Counted from the first letter of the stretch, positions 1-9,884 are shown. The stretch: DNA of 64,000 nt from Paracoccus saliphilus (GCA_003255745.1 QKYL01000005.1:16112-80111), one strand, 5' to 3'. A program made the numbers and translations. The notes: generated from the sequence alone by a model not told the origin.

Positions 1-1267
1 GCAGGCCGAGGAAGAGCGTCGCGCCGCCGAGGCACGCGCGGCCGAGCGTGAGGCCGAGGAACGCCGCGCTGCGGAGGCCCGCGCCGAAGAGGAACGTCGT
101 GCCGCCGAGGCGCAGGCCGAGGAAGAGCGTCGCGCCGCCGAGGCACGCGCGGCCGAGCGTGAGGCCGAGGAACGCCGCGCTGCGGAGGCCCGCGCCGAAG
201 AGGAACGTCGTGCCGCCGAGGCGCAGGCCGAGGAAGAGCGTCGCGCCGCCGAGGCACGCGCGGCCGAGCGTGAGGCCGAGGAACGCCGCGCTGCGGAGGC
301 CCGCGCCGAAGAGGAACGTCGTGCCGCCGAGGCGCAGGCCGAGGAAGAGCGTCGCGCCGCCGAGGCACGCGCGGCCGAGCGTGAGGCCGAGGAACGCCGC
401 GCTGCGGAGGCCCGCGCCGAAGAGGAACGTCGTGCCGCCGAGGCGCAGGCCGAGGAAGAGCGTCGCGCCGCCGAGGCACGCGCGGCCGAGCGTGAGGCCG
501 AGGAACGCCGCGCTGCGGAGGCCCGCGCCGAAGAGGAACGTCGTGCCGCCGAAGCGCAGGCCGAGGAAGAGCGTCGTGCCGCCGAAGCACGCGAGGAGGC
601 AGATCGGAGAGCCGCCGCCGAGCAGGCCGCGCAGGATGCCGCCGACCGGCAGGCGCTGGAGGATGCGCTGCGCGAGGCCCAGCAGAGTCAGGCGGGTGCC
701 GAGGGCACGGATACCGCATCGACTGGCGATACGACGGGTGGCCAGCGCCAGATGATCGAGGGCGGCAGCGGCGCCTCGGCGGGGCTGGACCCGCTGGCGG
801 CGGCCTTGGCCGGGGCAATGGCAGGCACCGGGGCCGGAGAGGCCGAAAATAACTTTTCGGGTCCGCCTGCCGACATGATGCGCCTGACGCCGGGAACCGA
901 TCCGCTGGAGGCCCCGCAGCAGGGCGCAGACCTGCCGATGGGCGAGCCGCTGTCGCTGGCGGAACGCGAGGGGTTGCGCTTTGCCATCCAGAACTGCTGG
1001 AACGTGGGGGCGCTGTCGGTCGAGGCGTCGCGGATGACCGTCTCGGTCGGCTTTTCGCTGTCGCCGGACGGGGTGCCCGATCAGAACAGCCTGCGCATCG
1101 CCGGCTATCAGGGCGGATCCGAGGCCGGAGCCCAGCAGGCCTTCGAGGTTGCCCGCCGCGCGATCCTGATGTGCGGGCGCGCGGGCTTTGACATGCCTGC
1201 GTCAAAATACGGGCGGTGGCGCGATGTCGTGGTCGATTTCCGGCCCGACGGGCTGCAACTGCAATGA
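1..1267 (+). CDS. tolA: TolA, cell-envelope integrity protein (3' part; 5' end outside window)
   Basis: The reading frame enters at base 2 and ends at TGA 1265-1267, giving 421 visible residues. TolA spans the periplasm and links the TolQR inner-membrane motor to TolB-Pal, which drives outer-membrane constriction. Visible residues 1 to about 200 are Ala/Glu/Arg-rich repeats expected to form the long helical domain II. A Gly/Ala-rich linker follows. The last 110 residues form a TonB/TolA-like C-terminal domain with two cysteines (in IQNCWNVG and ILMCGRAG). tolB, pal and cpoB follow, as in tol-pal operons. The N-terminal membrane anchor is not in the window. The repeats are nearly identical at DNA level and are listed separately. 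Confidence 0.9.
   Translation, partial: QAEEERRAAEARAAEREAEERRAAEARAEEERRAAEAQAEEERRAAEARAAEREAEERRAAEARAEEERRAAEAQAEEERRAAEARAAEREAEERRAAEARAEEERRAAEAQAEEERRAAEARAAEREAEERRAAEARAEEERRAAEAQAEEERRAAEARAAEREAEERRAAEARAEEERRAAEAQAEEERRAAEAREEADRRAAAEQAAQDAADRQALEDALREAQQSQAGAEGTDTASTGDTTGGQRQMIEGGSGASAGLDPLAAALAGAMAGTGAGEAENNFSGPPADMMRLTPGTDPLEAPQQGADLPMGEPLSLAEREGLRFAIQNCWNVGALSVEASRMTVSVGFSLSPDGVPDQNSLRIAGYQGGSEAGAQQAFEVARRAILMCGRAGFDMPASKYGRWRDVVVDFRPDGLQLQ
2..596 (+). repeat. 111-bp tandem repeats inside tolA
   Basis: A 111-bp (37-codon) unit starts at 2, 113, 224, 335 and 446, and a degenerate sixth copy starts at 557. The first four copies look identical by eye. The fifth differs at its end (GCCGAAGCG for GCCGAGGCG), and the sixth drifts and stops. 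The array runs off the left edge, so the total copy number is unknown. Each unit is built from shorter Ala-Glu-Arg submotifs. Such identity across copies implies recent expansion or gene conversion. Confidence 0.95.
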
Positions 1268-1324
1268 CGACTTTCCGGGAAGCCCGCCTTTTGCTTTCCC
1301 ACGACCCGAGGTAATGAGGACGCC

Positions 1325-2650
1325 ATGTTCCGCAGACTGATCCTTGCCCCCGCCATCCTCATCGCCGCTTCGGCGGTGCTGCTGCCTGCGGGCCCCCTTC
1401 AGGCGCAGGACGCCCCTTTGCGGATCGAGATCACCGACGGCGTGATCGAACCGATGACGATCGCCATTCCCGCCTTTCACGGCGATGCCGAGATTGCCGC
1501 CCGCGTCCGCCAGGTGGTGGCCGACGACCTGACGGGCACCGGCCTTTTCCGCGAGATCCCGGCCGAGGCGCATCTGGCGCAGCCTGCCAGCTTTTCCGAG
1601 GCCGTCAGCTATGAGGATTGGCGCGCGGTCAATGCCCAAGGGCTGGTCGCAGCCGAGGTCACGCAGGCGGGTGACAATATCAGCGTCCGGTTTCGCCTGT
1701 TCGATGTCGTGTCCGGCCAGCCGCAGGGCGACGGGATGCAGTTCGACGCCCGCGCCAGCGACTGGCGCCGCGCGGCCCACAAGATTGCCGACCAGATCTA
1801 TGCCCGGCTGACCGGGGAAAAACCCTATTTCGACAGCCGCGTCGCCTTTGTGCAGGAAACGGGTCCCAAGAACGCCCGCATCAAGCGGATCGGGGTCATG
1901 GATTATGACGGCGCGAACATCCTTTGGATGACCGACAGTTCGTCCCTGGTGCTGGCGCCCAAATTCTCGCCCGACGGGCAGCGGCTGCTTTATACCAGCT
2001 ATGACAGCGGGTTTCCGCAAATCCGGATCATGGACGTGTCCACCGTCAGTTCGCGGCCGCTGACGCAGGACGATGGCGCGATGGCCTTTGCCCCCACCTT
2101 CAGCCCCGATGGCCGGTGGGTGGCCTATTCGCGCGAACAGGGAGGCAACAGCGACATCTGGCTGATGGACGGGGCCACCGGCGCGCAGCGTGCGTTGACC
2201 AGCGCGCCTTCGATCGAAACCTCACCCAGCTTCAGCCCGGATGGCCAGCGGATCGTATTCGAAAGCGATCGTTCGGGCGCGCCGCAGCTTTACATCATGG
2301 GATTGGACGGCGGAGAGCCGACGCGGATCAGCTTTGGCGACGGCCGCTATGGGACGCCCGTCTGGTCCCCGAAGGGCGACATGATCGCCTTTACCAAGCA
2401 GATCGGAGAGCGGTTCCACATCGGCGTAATGCGGACAGACGGCTCGGGTGAAAAAATGCTGACGGAGTCGTTTCTTGACGAGGGGCCGACCTGGGCGCCG
2501 AATGGCCGGGTCGTCATGTTCACCCGCGTCACGCCCGGCGGAACCGGACAGCCGCGCCTCCATTCCGTCGATGTCACAGGTCGCAACATGCGGCCGCTGG
2601 ATCTGGACTTTGCCGCCTCGGACCCGTCCTGGGGTCCTTTGCTGCCATAA
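1325..2650 (+). CDS. tolB: TolB, periplasmic beta-propeller of the Tol-Pal system
   Basis: 441 residues, the usual length. A signal peptide covers about residues 1-28 and ends near LQAQD. An N-terminal alpha/beta domain (about 30-165) is followed by a six-bladed propeller with recurring blade motifs such as [23 protein letters not shown] and [12 protein letters not shown]. TolB binds Pal at the outer membrane and TolA through its N-terminus. The ATG has GAGG about 12 nt upstream. The gene lies 57 nt after tolA and just ahead of pal, so the three are almost certainly co-transcribed. Confidence 0.97.
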   Translation: MFRRLILAPAILIAASAVLLPAGPLQAQDAPLRIEITDGVIEPMTIAIPAFHGDAEIAARVRQVVADDLTGTGLFREIPAEAHLAQPASFSEAVSYEDWRAVNAQGLVAAEVTQAGDNISVRFRLFDVVSGQPQGDGMQFDARASDWRRAAHKIADQIYARLTGEKPYFDSRVAFVQETGPKNARIKRIGVMDYDGANILWMTDSSSLVLAPKFSPDGQRLLYTSYDSGFPQIRIMDVSTVSSRPLTQDDGAMAFAPTFSPDGRWVAYSREQGGNSDIWLMDGATGAQRALTSAPSIETSPSFSPDGQRIVFESDRSGAPQLYIMGLDGGEPTRISFGDGRYGTPVWSPKGDMIAFTKQIGERFHIGVMRTDGSGEKMLTESFLDEGPTWAPNGRVVMFTRVTPGGTGQPRLHSVDVTGRNMRPLDLDFAASDPSWGPLLP

Positions 2651-2660
2651 GGATATGATG

Positions 2661-3197
2661 ATGAACGCCGCGACAAAGCCTGCCCTTCTGGCCTGCCTTC
2701 TGGTGATGGCCGCCTGTGTCCGACCGGTGCCGCAACCTGCGCCTCCAGTGGTCGATCCTTATGCCAGCGTGGGGGGCGGCGCGGTGTTCCAAGGCGATCT
2801 GGCAGGCGGGGTCCTGGCTGCCGAGGCCACTGCCCAATATTTCCAGACCGCCATCGGTGATACGGTCCTGTTCCCGGCCAACCAGACGACGCTGACGCCC
2901 GAGGCGCGGGCGGTTCTGGCCAACCAGGCCGCCTGGCTTGGTCGGCACGGGACATTCACGGCGGTGGTCCAGGGGCATGCCGAGGAAACCGGCACCCGCG
3001 AATACAACCTGGCGCTTGGCGCCCGGCGGGCCAGCGCGGTGCAGGAATACCTGGTGGCGCAGGGCGTGGCGCCCGGCCGCATCCGCACCCTGTCCTTTGG
3101 CAAGGAACGCCCGGCCGAGACCTGCTCGGACGAGGCATGCTATGCCAAGAACCGCCGCGCCGTGACGGTGGTCACCCAAAGCGGGCCGGGCGCATGA
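2661..3197 (+). CDS. pal: Pal, peptidoglycan-associated lipoprotein
   Basis: 178 residues from the third of three consecutive ATG codons (2655, 2658, 2661). The 2661 start gives the best spacing (7 nt) from AAGGA at 2649-2653. A lipoprotein signal ends in VMAAC with the lipidated Cys at residue 19. The OmpA-like domain occupies the C-terminal two thirds and has the peptidoglycan-binding pattern around GHAEETGTREYNLALGARRA. Pal anchors the outer membrane to peptidoglycan and binds TolB. Its TGA overlaps the ATG of cpoB (ATGA), which indicates translational coupling. Confidence 0.95.
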   Translation: MNAATKPALLACLLVMAACVRPVPQPAPPVVDPYASVGGGAVFQGDLAGGVLAAEATAQYFQTAIGDTVLFPANQTTLTPEARAVLANQAAWLGRHGTFTAVVQGHAEETGTREYNLALGARRASAVQEYLVAQGVAPGRIRTLSFGKERPAETCSDEACYAKNRRAVTVVTQSGPGA

Positions 3198-4120
3198 TCC
3201 GGCGGGCGGCTTTCGCGGGTATCGCTGCGGTGATGCTGGCAGTTCCGACAGCGGGCGTCGCACAGGACGAGCCTGATCCGGCAACCCTTGCCGATCTGCG
3301 GACAGAACTCGCGGGTCTTCGCAGCCAGTTGCAACAGCTGCGGGGGGAACTGGTTGCCTCGGGTGCCGCCGGTTTTCAGGCCGCGGGCGGGGCGGGGGCA
3401 ATCGACCGCATGAACGCGATGGAAGCTCAACTGATGGGCCTGACAAATCAGGCCGAGCAGTTGCAGAACCGCGTGAACCGCATCACCGGCGACAGTGACC
3501 GGCGGCTGTCTGACCTGGAGTTCCGTATCTGCGAGATGGACCCGGCTTGCGATCTCAGCGCGCTGACGGTGCCATCGGCGCCGGTTGGGGTGTCGCCGGA
3601 ACTGGCGCCGTCGGCGCCCGCGTCCGAGGTCGGGGAAGACGATGCGCCCGCCTCGACGGCGGCCGAGAAGGCAGATTTCGACGCCGCCCGTGCGGTCATG
3701 GACAGCGGTGACCACAACCGCGCGGCAGAGATGTTCGCGGCGGTCGCGGAAACCCACGCGGGTGGTCCACTGACCGCCGAGGCGCTGTTCCTGCGTGGTC
3801 AGGCCCTGGATCTTGCGGGTCGTCCGCGCGATGCCGCCGCCGCCTGGTTGGAGGGCTTCGCCGCCGACCCCGATGGCACCCATGCCGGTGAAAGCCTGCT
3901 GGGCATCGCCCGCGTAATCGAGGAACAGGGCGACACGACGGCCGCCTGCCTGTACCTGACCGAGATCCCGGCTCGGTTTCCCGGCAGCGCCCAGGCCGTC
4001 GAGGCCGAGGAGCGGGTGACGCGGCTTGGCTGCGGCGTCAGCGATCTGGGGGCGCTGGATCCGCTGCTGGACCCCGCGCTTGACCTTGAGGCGGCGGCCG
4101 ACCTGGCAGAGCATCAGTGA
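3194..4120 (+). CDS. cpoB: CpoB/YbgF, Tol-Pal coordinator of peptidoglycan synthesis
   Basis: 308 residues starting at the ATG that overlaps the pal stop. It has a signal peptide (about residues 1-22, cut near GVAQD). A coiled-coil segment rich in Leu/Gln/Arg (about 30-100) matches the YbgF trimerisation helix. A low-complexity Pro/Ala/Ser linker leads to C-terminal TPR repeats from about 160 to 290. In E. coli CpoB couples PBP1B activity to Tol-driven constriction. Its position at the end of the tol-pal genes agrees. Family assignment is firm; the PBP1B link is inferred from E. coli. Confidence 0.9.
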   Translation: MIRRAAFAGIAAVMLAVPTAGVAQDEPDPATLADLRTELAGLRSQLQQLRGELVASGAAGFQAAGGAGAIDRMNAMEAQLMGLTNQAEQLQNRVNRITGDSDRRLSDLEFRICEMDPACDLSALTVPSAPVGVSPELAPSAPASEVGEDDAPASTAAEKADFDAARAVMDSGDHNRAAEMFAAVAETHAGGPLTAEALFLRGQALDLAGRPRDAAAAWLEGFAADPDGTHAGESLLGIARVIEEQGDTTAACLYLTEIPARFPGSAQAVEAEERVTRLGCGVSDLGALDPLLDPALDLEAAADLAEHQ

Positions 4121-4127
4121 TCCTGCC

Positions 4128-5363
4128 ATGAGCGGGCGCGCCGGCGATCCCGCGGCCCGTGTCCATGCCGCGCTGGACCGGCTGGCAGGCGACCTGCCGG
4201 CCGTCGGTCTGGCAGTATCGGGCGGGGGCGATTCGGCGGCCCTGATGCACATGGCGGCATCCTGGGCACGGGGCAGGCGGCTGATGGTTGCCACCGTCGA
4301 TCACGGCTTGCGCGCGGAAAGTGCTGCCGAGGCGACCGCCGTATCCCGTGCCGCCCGCGCCCTTGGCCTGCCCCATGCGACCCTGCTGTGGCGCCGTGAC
4401 ACCGCCACCGGCAATCTGATGGCGCAGGCGCGTGACGCGCGGCTGCGGCTGCTGTCGGGATGGGCGCGGCGCAACAATCTGTCGGCCGTTGCCTTGGGCC
4501 ATACCGCCGACGACTTGGCCGAGACGCTGATCATGCGGCTGTCGCGCGGATCGGGAATCGACGGGCTGGCCGCGATGGCCGAATGGCGCGACGCCTTTGA
4601 CATGCGCTGGCTGCGGCCGATGCTGGGGACCGGGCGGGCCGAGCTGCGGGACTGGCTGCGGGACCGTGACATAAGCTGGATCGACGATCCGTCCAACGAC
4701 GACACGAATTACGAACGCGTCCGGGTGCGTCAGGCCATTGCCGATCTTGGGCTGGAGGTGGGAGCACTGGCGCGTTCGGCCGGTCACATCGCCGAGGCGC
4801 GCGAGGCGCTGTCAGCTTATGCCGCGCTGCTGGCGGCCGATGCGGCTGCGGACCGGGGCAGCCTGGTTTTGCCGCGCGCCACTTTGCGCGACGCCCCGCC
4901 CGAAATCCGCCGCCGCCTGCTGGTTGCCGCTTGCCGCTGGGTGACGGGGGGCGACTATCCGCCCCGGCGCGCCACGCTGCTGCATGCGCTGGAGGCGGTC
5001 ATGGTGCATGGGCGGGTGACGCTGGACGGCGCCATGATCTCGGCCACGGGCGACCAGGTCAGGATCACGCGCGAAGCTGCGGCTGCCGGTCGCAGCCCAA
5101 TCGTGACGGCAGGTGTCTGGGACCGGCGATGGCAGGTGCAAGGCGTGCGGCCCGGCCAGCGCGTGGCCGCGCTTGGGATGGATGCGCTGAACCAGGTGAA
5201 CTGGCGGGATTCGGGGATGCTGCGTGACGAAGCCGCGGCAAGCCCCGCCCTGTGGCACGATGACCATCTGATCGCTGCTCCGCTGCTGCGCCCGCATCCC
5301 GGTTTCGGCGTTCATCCGCTGCGAGGCGCGTCAGATTTCCGCAGGCTGGTAAAGGCACATTGA
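4128..5363 (+). CDS. tilS: tRNA(Ile)-lysidine synthetase TilS
   Basis: 411 residues. TilS converts C34 of the CAU-anticodon tRNA-Ile to lysidine using ATP and lysine, so the tRNA reads AUA and is charged with Ile. The PP-loop SGGGDS is at residues 31-36, followed by the N-type ATPase domain with motifs HTADDLAETLIMRLSRGSG and a DPSN motif (WIDDPSNDD). The C-terminal part is shorter than in E. coli TilS. The ATG at 4128 is 7 nt after the cpoB stop. The tilS-ftsH order is common in alphaproteobacteria. Confidence 0.93.
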   Translation: MSGRAGDPAARVHAALDRLAGDLPAVGLAVSGGGDSAALMHMAASWARGRRLMVATVDHGLRAESAAEATAVSRAARALGLPHATLLWRRDTATGNLMAQARDARLRLLSGWARRNNLSAVALGHTADDLAETLIMRLSRGSGIDGLAAMAEWRDAFDMRWLRPMLGTGRAELRDWLRDRDISWIDDPSNDDTNYERVRVRQAIADLGLEVGALARSAGHIAEAREALSAYAALLAADAAADRGSLVLPRATLRDAPPEIRRRLLVAACRWVTGGDYPPRRATLLHALEAVMVHGRVTLDGAMISATGDQVRITREAAAAGRSPIVTAGVWDRRWQVQGVRPGQRVAALGMDALNQVNWRDSGMLRDEAAASPALWHDDHLIAAPLLRPHPGFGVHPLRGASDFRRLVKAH

Positions 5364-5387
5364 ACCTGCGCCGATAATCCCTATTTT
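5360..5387 (+). promoter_or_regulatory. Candidate sigma-70 promoter of ftsH
   Basis: TTGAAC at 5360-5365 and TATTTT at 5382-5387 are separated by 16 bp. The -35 overlaps the tilS stop codon. A start site near 5394 would place the mRNA 5' end just upstream of the GGAGGA ribosome-binding site at 5408-5413. This is sequence match only. Confidence 0.5.
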
Positions 5388-5419
5388 CGTTGCAACCGCA
5401 TTCCGCCGGAGGACCCGAT

Positions 5420-7312
5420 TTGGGCAACGCACGCAACTTCGCCTTCTGGGTGGTTCTGTTCCTGATGGTTCTGGCCCTGTTCAACCTGTTCAGCGACGGT
5501 TCAGGGGCGATGAACAGCCGCCAGATCAGCTATTCCGAATTCATGCAGCGCGTGCAGGAAGATCAGGTCAGCTCTGTCACGATCGACGGGGAAGACATTG
5601 TGATCACCGGCAGCGATGGCCAGCAATACGCGACAGTGCGCCCCTTGGGCGAGGATATCGCTGACCGGCTGATCCAGAGCGGCGTCGATGTCAGGGTCGT
5701 CAAGCAGCAAAGCTCGGGCTTCATGTCGCTTTTGGGGGTCTGGCTGCCCTTCATCCTGCTGATCGGCGTGTGGATTTTCTTCATGAACCGCATGCAGGGC
5801 GGCGGGAAAGGTGGCGCGATGGGCTTTGGCAAGTCGCGCGCCAAGCTGCTGACCGAAAAGCACGGCCGGGTGACCTTTGATGATGTCGCGGGCATCGACG
5901 AGGCCAAGGAGGAGCTGGAGGAGATCGTCGAGTTCCTGCGCAACCCGCAGAAGTTCAGCCGCCTTGGCGGCAAGATCCCGAAAGGCGCGCTGCTTGTCGG
6001 CCCTCCGGGCACCGGTAAGACCCTTCTGGCACGCGCCATCGCGGGCGAGGCGGGCGTTCCGTTCTTCACCATCTCGGGTTCGGACTTTGTCGAGATGTTC
6101 GTGGGAGTCGGCGCCAGCCGCGTGCGCGACATGTTCGAGCAGGCCAAGAAATCCGCCCCCTGTATCCTGTTCATCGACGAAATCGATGCGGTGGGCCGTG
6201 CCCGCGGCGTGGGCATCGGCGGCGGCAATGACGAACGCGAGCAGACCCTGAACCAGCTGCTGGTCGAGATGGACGGCTTTGAGGCCAATGAGGGCATCAT
6301 CATCGTGGCGGCAACCAACCGCAAGGACGTGCTGGACCCCGCTCTGCTGCGTCCAGGCCGCTTCGACCGCCAGATCCACGTGCCGAACCCGGACATCAAG
6401 GGTCGTGAGAAAATCCTGTCCGTTCACGCCCGCAAGGTGCCGGTCGGTCCCGATGTCGACCTGCGCCTGATCGCGCGCGGCACGCCCGGATTTTCGGGCG
6501 CCGACCTGATGAACCTGGTGAACGAGGCCGCTCTGACCGCAGCCCGGATCGGCCGCCGCTTTGTCAGCATGGACGATTTCGAGAGCGCCAAGGACAAGGT
6601 GATGCTGGGCGTCGAACGCCGCAGCATGGTTCTGACGCCCGAGCAGAAGGAAAAGACCGCTTATCACGAGGCTGGTCACGCCATCGTCGGTCTGTCGCTG
6701 CCGAAATGCGACCCGGTCTACAAGGCGACGATCATTCCGCGCGGTGGCGCCCTGGGCATGGTCGTCAGCCTGCCCGAAATGGACCGGCTGAACTTCCACA
6801 AGGACGAGGCCAAGCAGAAGATCACGATGACGATGGCTGGCAAGGCCGCCGAGATCATCAAGTACGGTGAGGAGGGCGTCTCGAACGGACCTGCCGGTGA
6901 CATCATGCAGGCCAGCCAGCTGGCCCGCGCCATGGTGATGCGGTGGGGCATGTCGGACAGGGTCGGTGCCGTGGATTATGCCGAGGCGCACGAGGGGTAT
7001 TCGGGCAGCACCGGCGGCTTCTCGGTATCCGCCGCGACCAAGGAGTTGATCGAGCAGGAGGTCCGCGAACTGATCGAGGACGGCTATCGCGAAGCCTATC
7101 GCATCCTGACCGAAAAATCCGAGGAGTTCGAGCGTCTGGCCAAGGGACTTCTGGAATATGAAACCCTGACCGGAGAGGAGATCGGCCGGATCGTGCGGGG
7201 TGAACCCTTGGGCGGAAACGACGACGACGCCCCAACCAGCCTTATCCCCTCGGTCACGGCGATCCCGAAGGCGGGAAAGCCTGCTCCGGGCGGCGACCCT
7301 GCTCCCGCCTGA
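5420..7312 (+). CDS. ftsH: FtsH, ATP-dependent membrane zinc metalloprotease
   Basis: 630 residues. FtsH extracts and degrades membrane and some cytoplasmic proteins. The start chosen is TTG at 5420, six nt after a perfect GGAGGA (5408-5413); the product then begins [10 protein letters not shown], like relatives. An in-frame TTG at 5390 lies upstream of the likely transcription start. Two membrane segments are present (about residues 6-24 and 105-125). The AAA domain has Walker A GPPGTGKT at 194-201 and Walker B ILFIDEID, and the zinc site HEAGH is at 416-420. A strong terminator follows at 7317-7346, so ftsH ends its transcription unit. Confidence 0.97.
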   Translation: MGNARNFAFWVVLFLMVLALFNLFSDGSGAMNSRQISYSEFMQRVQEDQVSSVTIDGEDIVITGSDGQQYATVRPLGEDIADRLIQSGVDVRVVKQQSSGFMSLLGVWLPFILLIGVWIFFMNRMQGGGKGGAMGFGKSRAKLLTEKHGRVTFDDVAGIDEAKEELEEIVEFLRNPQKFSRLGGKIPKGALLVGPPGTGKTLLARAIAGEAGVPFFTISGSDFVEMFVGVGASRVRDMFEQAKKSAPCILFIDEIDAVGRARGVGIGGGNDEREQTLNQLLVEMDGFEANEGIIIVAATNRKDVLDPALLRPGRFDRQIHVPNPDIKGREKILSVHARKVPVGPDVDLRLIARGTPGFSGADLMNLVNEAALTAARIGRRFVSMDDFESAKDKVMLGVERRSMVLTPEQKEKTAYHEAGHAIVGLSLPKCDPVYKATIIPRGGALGMVVSLPEMDRLNFHKDEAKQKITMTMAGKAAEIIKYGEEGVSNGPAGDIMQASQLARAMVMRWGMSDRVGAVDYAEAHEGYSGSTGGFSVSAATKELIEQEVRELIEDGYREAYRILTEKSEEFERLAKGLLEYETLTGEEIGRIVRGEPLGGNDDDAPTSLIPSVTAIPKAGKPAPGGDPAPA

Positions 7313-7316
7313 TTGG

Positions 7317-7346
7317 AAAGCCCCGGTGAAAAGCCGGGGCTTTTTT
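7317..7346 (+). terminator. Rho-independent terminator after ftsH
   Basis: Perfect 10-bp stem AAAGCCCCGG / CCGGGGCTTT (7317-7326 and 7334-7343), 7-nt loop, then a T-run at 7341-7346. Confidence 0.9.
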
Positions 7347-7549
7347 GTGCAGCCGCCGGAAAGGCGGTTAATTTCGGACGTGTTTCTTTGGCGCTCCATC
7401 GAAAAGACTTTCATTAATTGCAGTTCCGCAGTGTTATGACCGGATGCTGCGGCCATCCTGGTCTGTCCGGCTTGTCCCGAAATGGTGAGGGAAAGGTCAG
7501 GCGGGGTCGTCTAGGAACTTCTTCGACGCCGTTGCAAAAAAACAAATAT

Positions 7550-7563
7550 GAACCCTTTGGTTC
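7550..7563. promoter_or_regulatory. Small inverted repeat upstream of the OhrR-like gene
   Basis: GAACC-CTTT-GGTTC, 35 nt before the regulator's ATG, in an AT-richer stretch of the 251-bp gap 7347-7597. It could be an autoregulatory operator; nothing else in the gap looks like a gene. Confidence 0.3.
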
Positions 7564-7597
7564 GGCAATTGGCTTGTGAACCCGAGGCACTCAAATT

Positions 7598-8056
7598 ATG
7601 TATGGTCTTATGGAAAAGCCGACCGCTTCGCCCTTGGGGGCCATGCTCTGTTTCGACGTCTATGCGACGAATTTGGCGTTCGGGCGGGTCTATAAGCCGC
7701 TTCTTGACCCTTTAGGTCTGACCTATCCGCAATACCTGGTCCTGATGACGCTGTGGCCGGCCGACAATCAGAGCATCGGCCAGATCGGCGGCTCGCTTGG
7801 CCTGGACAGCAGCACCCTGACCCCGCTGATCAAGCGGCTGGAGGCGGCGGGGCTGGTGACGCGCCGCAGGGACCCGCGGGACGAACGCCGCGTGATCGTG
7901 TCCCTGACCCGCGACGGGCGCGACCTGGAGGCACAGTCCGATCACCTTCACGACTGCATTTTGCGCGCCACCGGGCTGGACATGGAAGGCGCGACGCGGC
8001 TTCAGCAGATGCTGTCGCGGCTTCGCTGTTCCCTGACAGGGACGCTGCCGGAGTAG
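7598..8056 (+). CDS. MarR-family regulator, OhrR-like
   Basis: 152 residues. The N-terminal block around [12 protein letters not shown] and [22 protein letters not shown] is the OhrR signature, including the cysteine (LCF) that senses organic hydroperoxides in that subfamily. The winged helix follows (about 45-115), with the wing motif [16 protein letters not shown]. OhrR represses ohr, an organic hydroperoxide reductase, but no ohr gene is next to it here. The start at 7598 has GAGG 10 nt upstream; ATG 7610 is a possible alternative. OhrR-type sensing is an inference from the conserved motif. Confidence 0.8.
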   Translation: MYGLMEKPTASPLGAMLCFDVYATNLAFGRVYKPLLDPLGLTYPQYLVLMTLWPADNQSIGQIGGSLGLDSSTLTPLIKRLEAAGLVTRRRDPRDERRVIVSLTRDGRDLEAQSDHLHDCILRATGLDMEGATRLQQMLSRLRCSLTGTLPE

Positions 8057-8092
8057 CCGTCATCCTCTTGCGGATTTTCAGCGCGCGGTGCA

Positions 8093-8407
8093 ATGGTCAA
8101 GGCGATGAGCAAGACCGAAGACATCCCCGACATGCCCGCCCTGCGCGCCGAAATCGACGCGTTGGACGCGCGGCTGATGGCGCTGCTGGCACAGCGTCAC
8201 GCCCTGATCGACCGCGCGGCCCAGATCAAGGCTGGCAATGGAATGCCAGCCCGCATCGACGAGCGGGTCGAGGAGGTGGTGGCAAATGTCCGTGGTCATG
8301 CGCAGGAACACGGGTTGGACCCGGATCTTTATGACCGCCTCTGGCGGCAGCTGATCGACGCGGCCATTGCCCAGGAAGAGCGTCAGTTGAACAAGGATCG
8401 CCCATGA
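8093..8407 (+). CDS. Small AroQ-type chorismate mutase domain protein
   Basis: 104 residues, all helical by composition, with the AroQ pattern: L-R-x-E-I-D-x-L-D near residue 17, then R at the [16 protein letters not shown] segment, and a C-terminal E-R helix. This family converts chorismate to prephenate for Phe/Tyr synthesis; some members are isochorismate-pyruvate lyases. The gene overlaps folD by 4 nt (ATGA), so the two are translationally coupled. ATG 8105 is an alternative start, but AAGG lies too close to it. A second AroQ-like gene lies at 37620-37916. Confidence 0.8.
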   Translation: MVKAMSKTEDIPDMPALRAEIDALDARLMALLAQRHALIDRAAQIKAGNGMPARIDERVEEVVANVRGHAQEHGLDPDLYDRLWRQLIDAAIAQEERQLNKDRP

Positions 8408-9279
8408 CCGCCCAGATCATCGATGGCAAAGCCTTTGCCGCCCGTCTTCGCACCCGCATCGCCACCCAGGTTCAGGCACTGGCAGGGCAGGGCATCACGC
8501 CCGGTCTTGCGGTTGTCCTGCTGGGCGAAGATCCAGCCAGCCAGGTGTATGTCCGCTCCAAGGGGCGCATGACGCGCGAGGTGGGCATGGCCTCGTTTGA
8601 ACACCGCCTGCCTCAGCAGACCAGCCAGCAGGAGCTTCTGGACCTGATCCAGAAGCTGAACGACGACCCCGCGGTCCACGGCATCCTGGTCCAGCTGCCT
8701 TTGCCGTCGCATATGGACGAGGGGGCCGTTATCAACGCGATCACGCCGGAGAAGGATGTAGATGGTTTCCATATTCTGAACGTCGGGCGGCTGGCGACGG
8801 GGCAGCGGGCGATGGTGCCCTGTACTCCCTTGGGATGCCTGATGCTGCTGCGCGACCATCTGGGGTCGCTGGCGGGCCGGAACGCCGTGGTGATCGGGCG
8901 CAGCAATATCGTCGGCAAGCCGATGGCGCAGCTGCTGCTGCGCGACAGCGCCACAGTCACCATCGCCCATTCCCGGACCGAAGACCTGCCGGCCCTGTGC
9001 CGCCGCGCGGATATCCTGGTCGCCGCTGTCGGCCGGCCGGCCTTCGTCAAGGGGGACTGGATCAAGCCCGGAGCCACTGTGATCGACGTGGGCATCAACC
9101 GGACCGAAGACGGGCTTGTGGGCGATGTCGATCATGAGGGCGCCAGCCAGGTCGCCGGGGCCTTCACGCCGGTTCCCGGAGGCGTCGGCCCGATGACCAT
9201 CGCCTGTCTGTTGGCCAATACGCTGACCGCGACGGCGCGCATCCACGGCCTGCCGGATCCCGACGGGCTGACCCCTTAA
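8404..9279 (+). CDS. folD: FolD, methylenetetrahydrofolate dehydrogenase/cyclohydrolase
   Basis: 291 residues. This bifunctional NADP enzyme interconverts methylene-, methenyl- and formyl-tetrahydrofolate. Motifs are the catalytic [14 protein letters not shown] region (about 49-62), the QLPLPSHM segment (about 98), the nucleotide-binding [15 protein letters not shown] (about 166-180) and [10 protein letters not shown] near the end. It follows the chorismate mutase gene with a 4-nt overlap and meets the next, convergent gene with another 4-nt overlap. Confidence 0.96.
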   Translation: MTAQIIDGKAFAARLRTRIATQVQALAGQGITPGLAVVLLGEDPASQVYVRSKGRMTREVGMASFEHRLPQQTSQQELLDLIQKLNDDPAVHGILVQLPLPSHMDEGAVINAITPEKDVDGFHILNVGRLATGQRAMVPCTPLGCLMLLRDHLGSLAGRNAVVIGRSNIVGKPMAQLLLRDSATVTIAHSRTEDLPALCRRADILVAAVGRPAFVKGDWIKPGATVIDVGINRTEDGLVGDVDHEGASQVAGAFTPVPGGVGPMTIACLLANTLTATARIHGLPDPDGLTP

Positions 9280-9884
9280 AAGGGCAGGCGGGCTGCCAAT
9301 CGCAGCGCATGTGTGGGTTCGGTCGCGGCCACGGGCAGGATCGGATCATAGGCTGCCCGGATCAGCGCCGCCAGCGAAGCCGACGGGCTGATGTCGCGGG
9401 CAAATGTCAGCGCCGACTGCATCATCACCTTCTCGGCCAGACGGCCGGGATGCGCCTCGCCCAAGGCGCCGCCCATGTTCAGGAAAGTCAGGCAGGCCCG
9501 GATGCCGCCCCGGTCATCAAAACGAAACAACCGGTACTGGTCCGCGTTCTGCCCGGACAGCCGCTGCGGCAGATCGTCCAGCCCCGTCAGGCGGTTCAGG
9601 TCCGGGACGGCCGACAGTTCGTTCCAATCACGCACGAAAAACAGCATCAGGTTCGCCCCTGTTTCGGGGTCAGTGTCTGCCATGGGATGGCCGGCATGGC
9701 CAAAGCCCGCGCGAATTGCGGCCCGAAAGATGTCCAAGCTGGCATCGGCCAGTCCAAAGACCACGGGTGCGACCGGGCGGCCCCACCGGGCGCAGAGGAA
9801 CGTGCCACCCGCGTCGGTAAAGAGTGGCCCGATCGTTTCGGCGTTCCACGCAGCGTCGCGCGGCTCTTGCTCCGTTGCTTTCAT
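9276..9884 (-). CDS. Conserved-looking hypothetical protein
   Basis: 202 residues with no domain I recognise. It has no signal peptide or membrane segment. It is rich in aromatic and acidic residues in its first half (for example [26 protein letters not shown]). The reading frame is intact with normal codon use, and its stop overlaps the folD stop by 4 nt in convergent orientation, a compact arrangement that supports a real gene. The function is unknown; a role linked to folate or chorismate would be a guess. Confidence 0.65.
   Translation of the reverse strand: MKATEQEPRDAAWNAETIGPLFTDAGGTFLCARWGRPVAPVVFGLADASLDIFRAAIRAGFGHAGHPMADTDPETGANLMLFFVRDWNELSAVPDLNRLTGLDDLPQRLSGQNADQYRLFRFDDRGGIRACLTFLNMGGALGEAHPGRLAEKVMMQSALTFARDISPSASLAALIRAAYDPILPVAATEPTHALRLAARLPF

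Noticed and set aside
48..755. Arg/Pro-rich 235-residue ORF over the tolA repeats
   Set aside because: It is the +2 frame of tolA; the tolA frame continues into a recognisable C-terminal domain.
5501..7456. 651-residue ORF opposite ftsH
   Set aside because: Antisense shadow of a well-defined gene with no family signature.
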